Shown: in pieces, positions 6,090 through 6,588 of the stretch
Position numbering within the stretch: position 1 is the stretch's first letter
Layout: each line of letters opens with the position of its first letter
NCBI GenBank assembly: GCA_903868375.1
Contig: CAIPVD010000067.1
Span: 1-6,588 of the forward strand
DNA: 6,588 nucleotides
Reading direction: 5' to 3'
From: an uncultured delta proteobacterium
Lineage (GTDB): Bacteria > UBA10199 > GCA-002796325 > 1-14-0-20-49-13
Translations under genes and position numbers: made by a program
Notes under the pieces: model-generated
Database searches by the model: none
The model's input: only the letters and a program-made list of their open reading frames with translations
What the model was told of the DNA's origin: nothing

Positions 6090-6114
6090 TTAGAATTTAA
6101 ATTGGCCAAGACTT

Positions 6115-6150
6115 ATTTTTAAACCCATCGAATTCGATGGGTTTAAAAAT
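6115..6150. repeat. Perfect 36-bp palindrome
   Basis: The 18 bases 6115-6132 (ATTTTTAAACCCATCGAA) are followed without spacer by their exact reverse complement (6133-6150), centred on GAATTC. A further TGGCC (6103-6107) and GGCCA (6153-6157) flank it as an outer stem. The 3' side ends in A rather than T on both strands, so it is not an ordinary intrinsic terminator. It could extrude as a cruciform, bind a dimeric protein, or be a mobile-repeat remnant. Confidence 0.75.
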
Positions 6151-6157
6151 TCGGCCA

Positions 6158-6588
6158 GCGATATATACTCACTTTGAAATCTCTAAATAATGTCCTTTAG
6201 CTATCTATTCGAAAAATTGGGGCTTAGTATTTTTGCGGCATGAATAGACGACGGCAAAACTGACGAAAATTGGACAATGACCTGTCATTGCGAGCCCTTT
6301 GGGCGAAGCAATCTCCCGAACCAAGTTTATCCAGTTGATTTAACATCAGCGCAGGTGTAAGCGATTGAATAGAAGTTTGGGGCACACGATAAATTATTGG
6401 TTGACCGAGTTAAGTGTAGTGTCCCAGTATCGAGAAGAATCTTATTCTATTGAACATAACTAAAGCAATTAATTTCATTGCATTTGTTTGGACAGTATCA
6501 CTCCTTTGGGCAATGGCAAAACATGAAGGGCTTTCTAAAAAAAAATGAATATGATAACAAAAATAGAAAATTATTTTTTGAATCAAAG
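6158..6588. other. AT-rich region without a supported gene, apart from one REP-like repeat
   Basis: This stretch is visibly richer in A and T than the dcw genes and carries the REP-like repeat at 6284-6317. No complete coding sequence is convincing. Two frames run off the right edge. The plus-strand frame has an ATG at 6523 giving MKGFLKKNEYDNKNRKLFF and onward, without a ribosome-binding site. The minus-strand frame is open from the edge to a TAA at 6412-6410 (58 residues, ending FFSILGHYT). Either could be the end of a neighbouring gene; neither shows a motif I recognise. Confidence 0.5.
6284..6317 (+). repeat. REP-like dispersed repeat, GTCATTGCGAG...GCAATCTC type
   Basis: The sequence is an imperfect palindrome: ATTGC (6287-6291) with GCAAT (6308-6312), and inside GCCC (6294-6297) with GGGC (6301-6304) around TTT. 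The GTCATTGCGAG...GAAGCAATCTC frame is one I recognise as an abundant intergenic repeat in many bacterial genomes, including deltaproteobacterial and related lineages. Only one clear copy lies in this window. Confidence 0.65.

Noticed and set aside
6471..6515. Possible second, degenerate REP copy (CATTGC...CTTTGGGCAATG)
   Set aside because: Only the short outer hexamers and CTTTGGGC resemble the repeat, and the spacing differs; too weak to annotate.
1..6588. CRISPR array, prophage or defence genes
   Set aside because: No regularly spaced direct repeats and no coding sequence beyond the dcw genes were seen.

Overview
The window is chromosomal DNA from a Gram-negative bacterium. The left four fifths (1-5402, all minus strand) is the head of a division and cell wall (dcw) cluster in transcription order mraZ, rsmH, ftsL, ftsI, murE, murF, with murF cut by the left edge. 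The genes are packed with 1-14 nt overlaps or 3-7 nt gaps, so they read as one operon. MurE carries the DNPR motif of meso-diaminopimelate-adding enzymes, which fits a Gram-negative wall. FtsI ends in a PASTA domain, a layout I associate with Deltaproteobacteria-type lineages rather than gamma-proteobacteria. A GTCATTGCGAG...GCAATCTC dispersed repeat near the right edge points loosely the same way. The lineage is an inference, not a firm call.

The operon is apparently controlled at its head. Upstream of mraZ, the strand being transcribed carries 5-mers resembling TGGGN at an exact 10-bp period, the layout of known MraZ operators. They overlap a plausible promoter, and mraZ alone has a strong Shine-Dalgarno sequence. 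MraZ (regulator), RsmH (16S rRNA methyltransferase), FtsL and FtsI (divisome and septal transpeptidase) and MurE/MurF (peptidoglycan precursor synthesis) therefore look co-expressed and self-limited.

The right fifth (5403-6588) has no convincing protein gene. On the plus strand, divergent from the operon, lies a tRNA-Ser(GGA) gene (5771-5855) with a candidate promoter and a perfect 18-bp stem terminator. It is followed by an unusual 240-bp stretch of strong hairpins: a stem-loop, a second terminator-like hairpin, a bulged 17-bp stem, and a fragment that looks like the variable arm and 3' end of a second tRNA-Ser (16 of 17 bases repeated). Next comes a perfect 36-bp palindrome. This tRNA-flanking cassette is the least explained part of the window and may be an integration or duplication scar or an unrecognised structured RNA. 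The last 430 bp are AT-rich with one REP-like repeat and only short open frames running off the edge.
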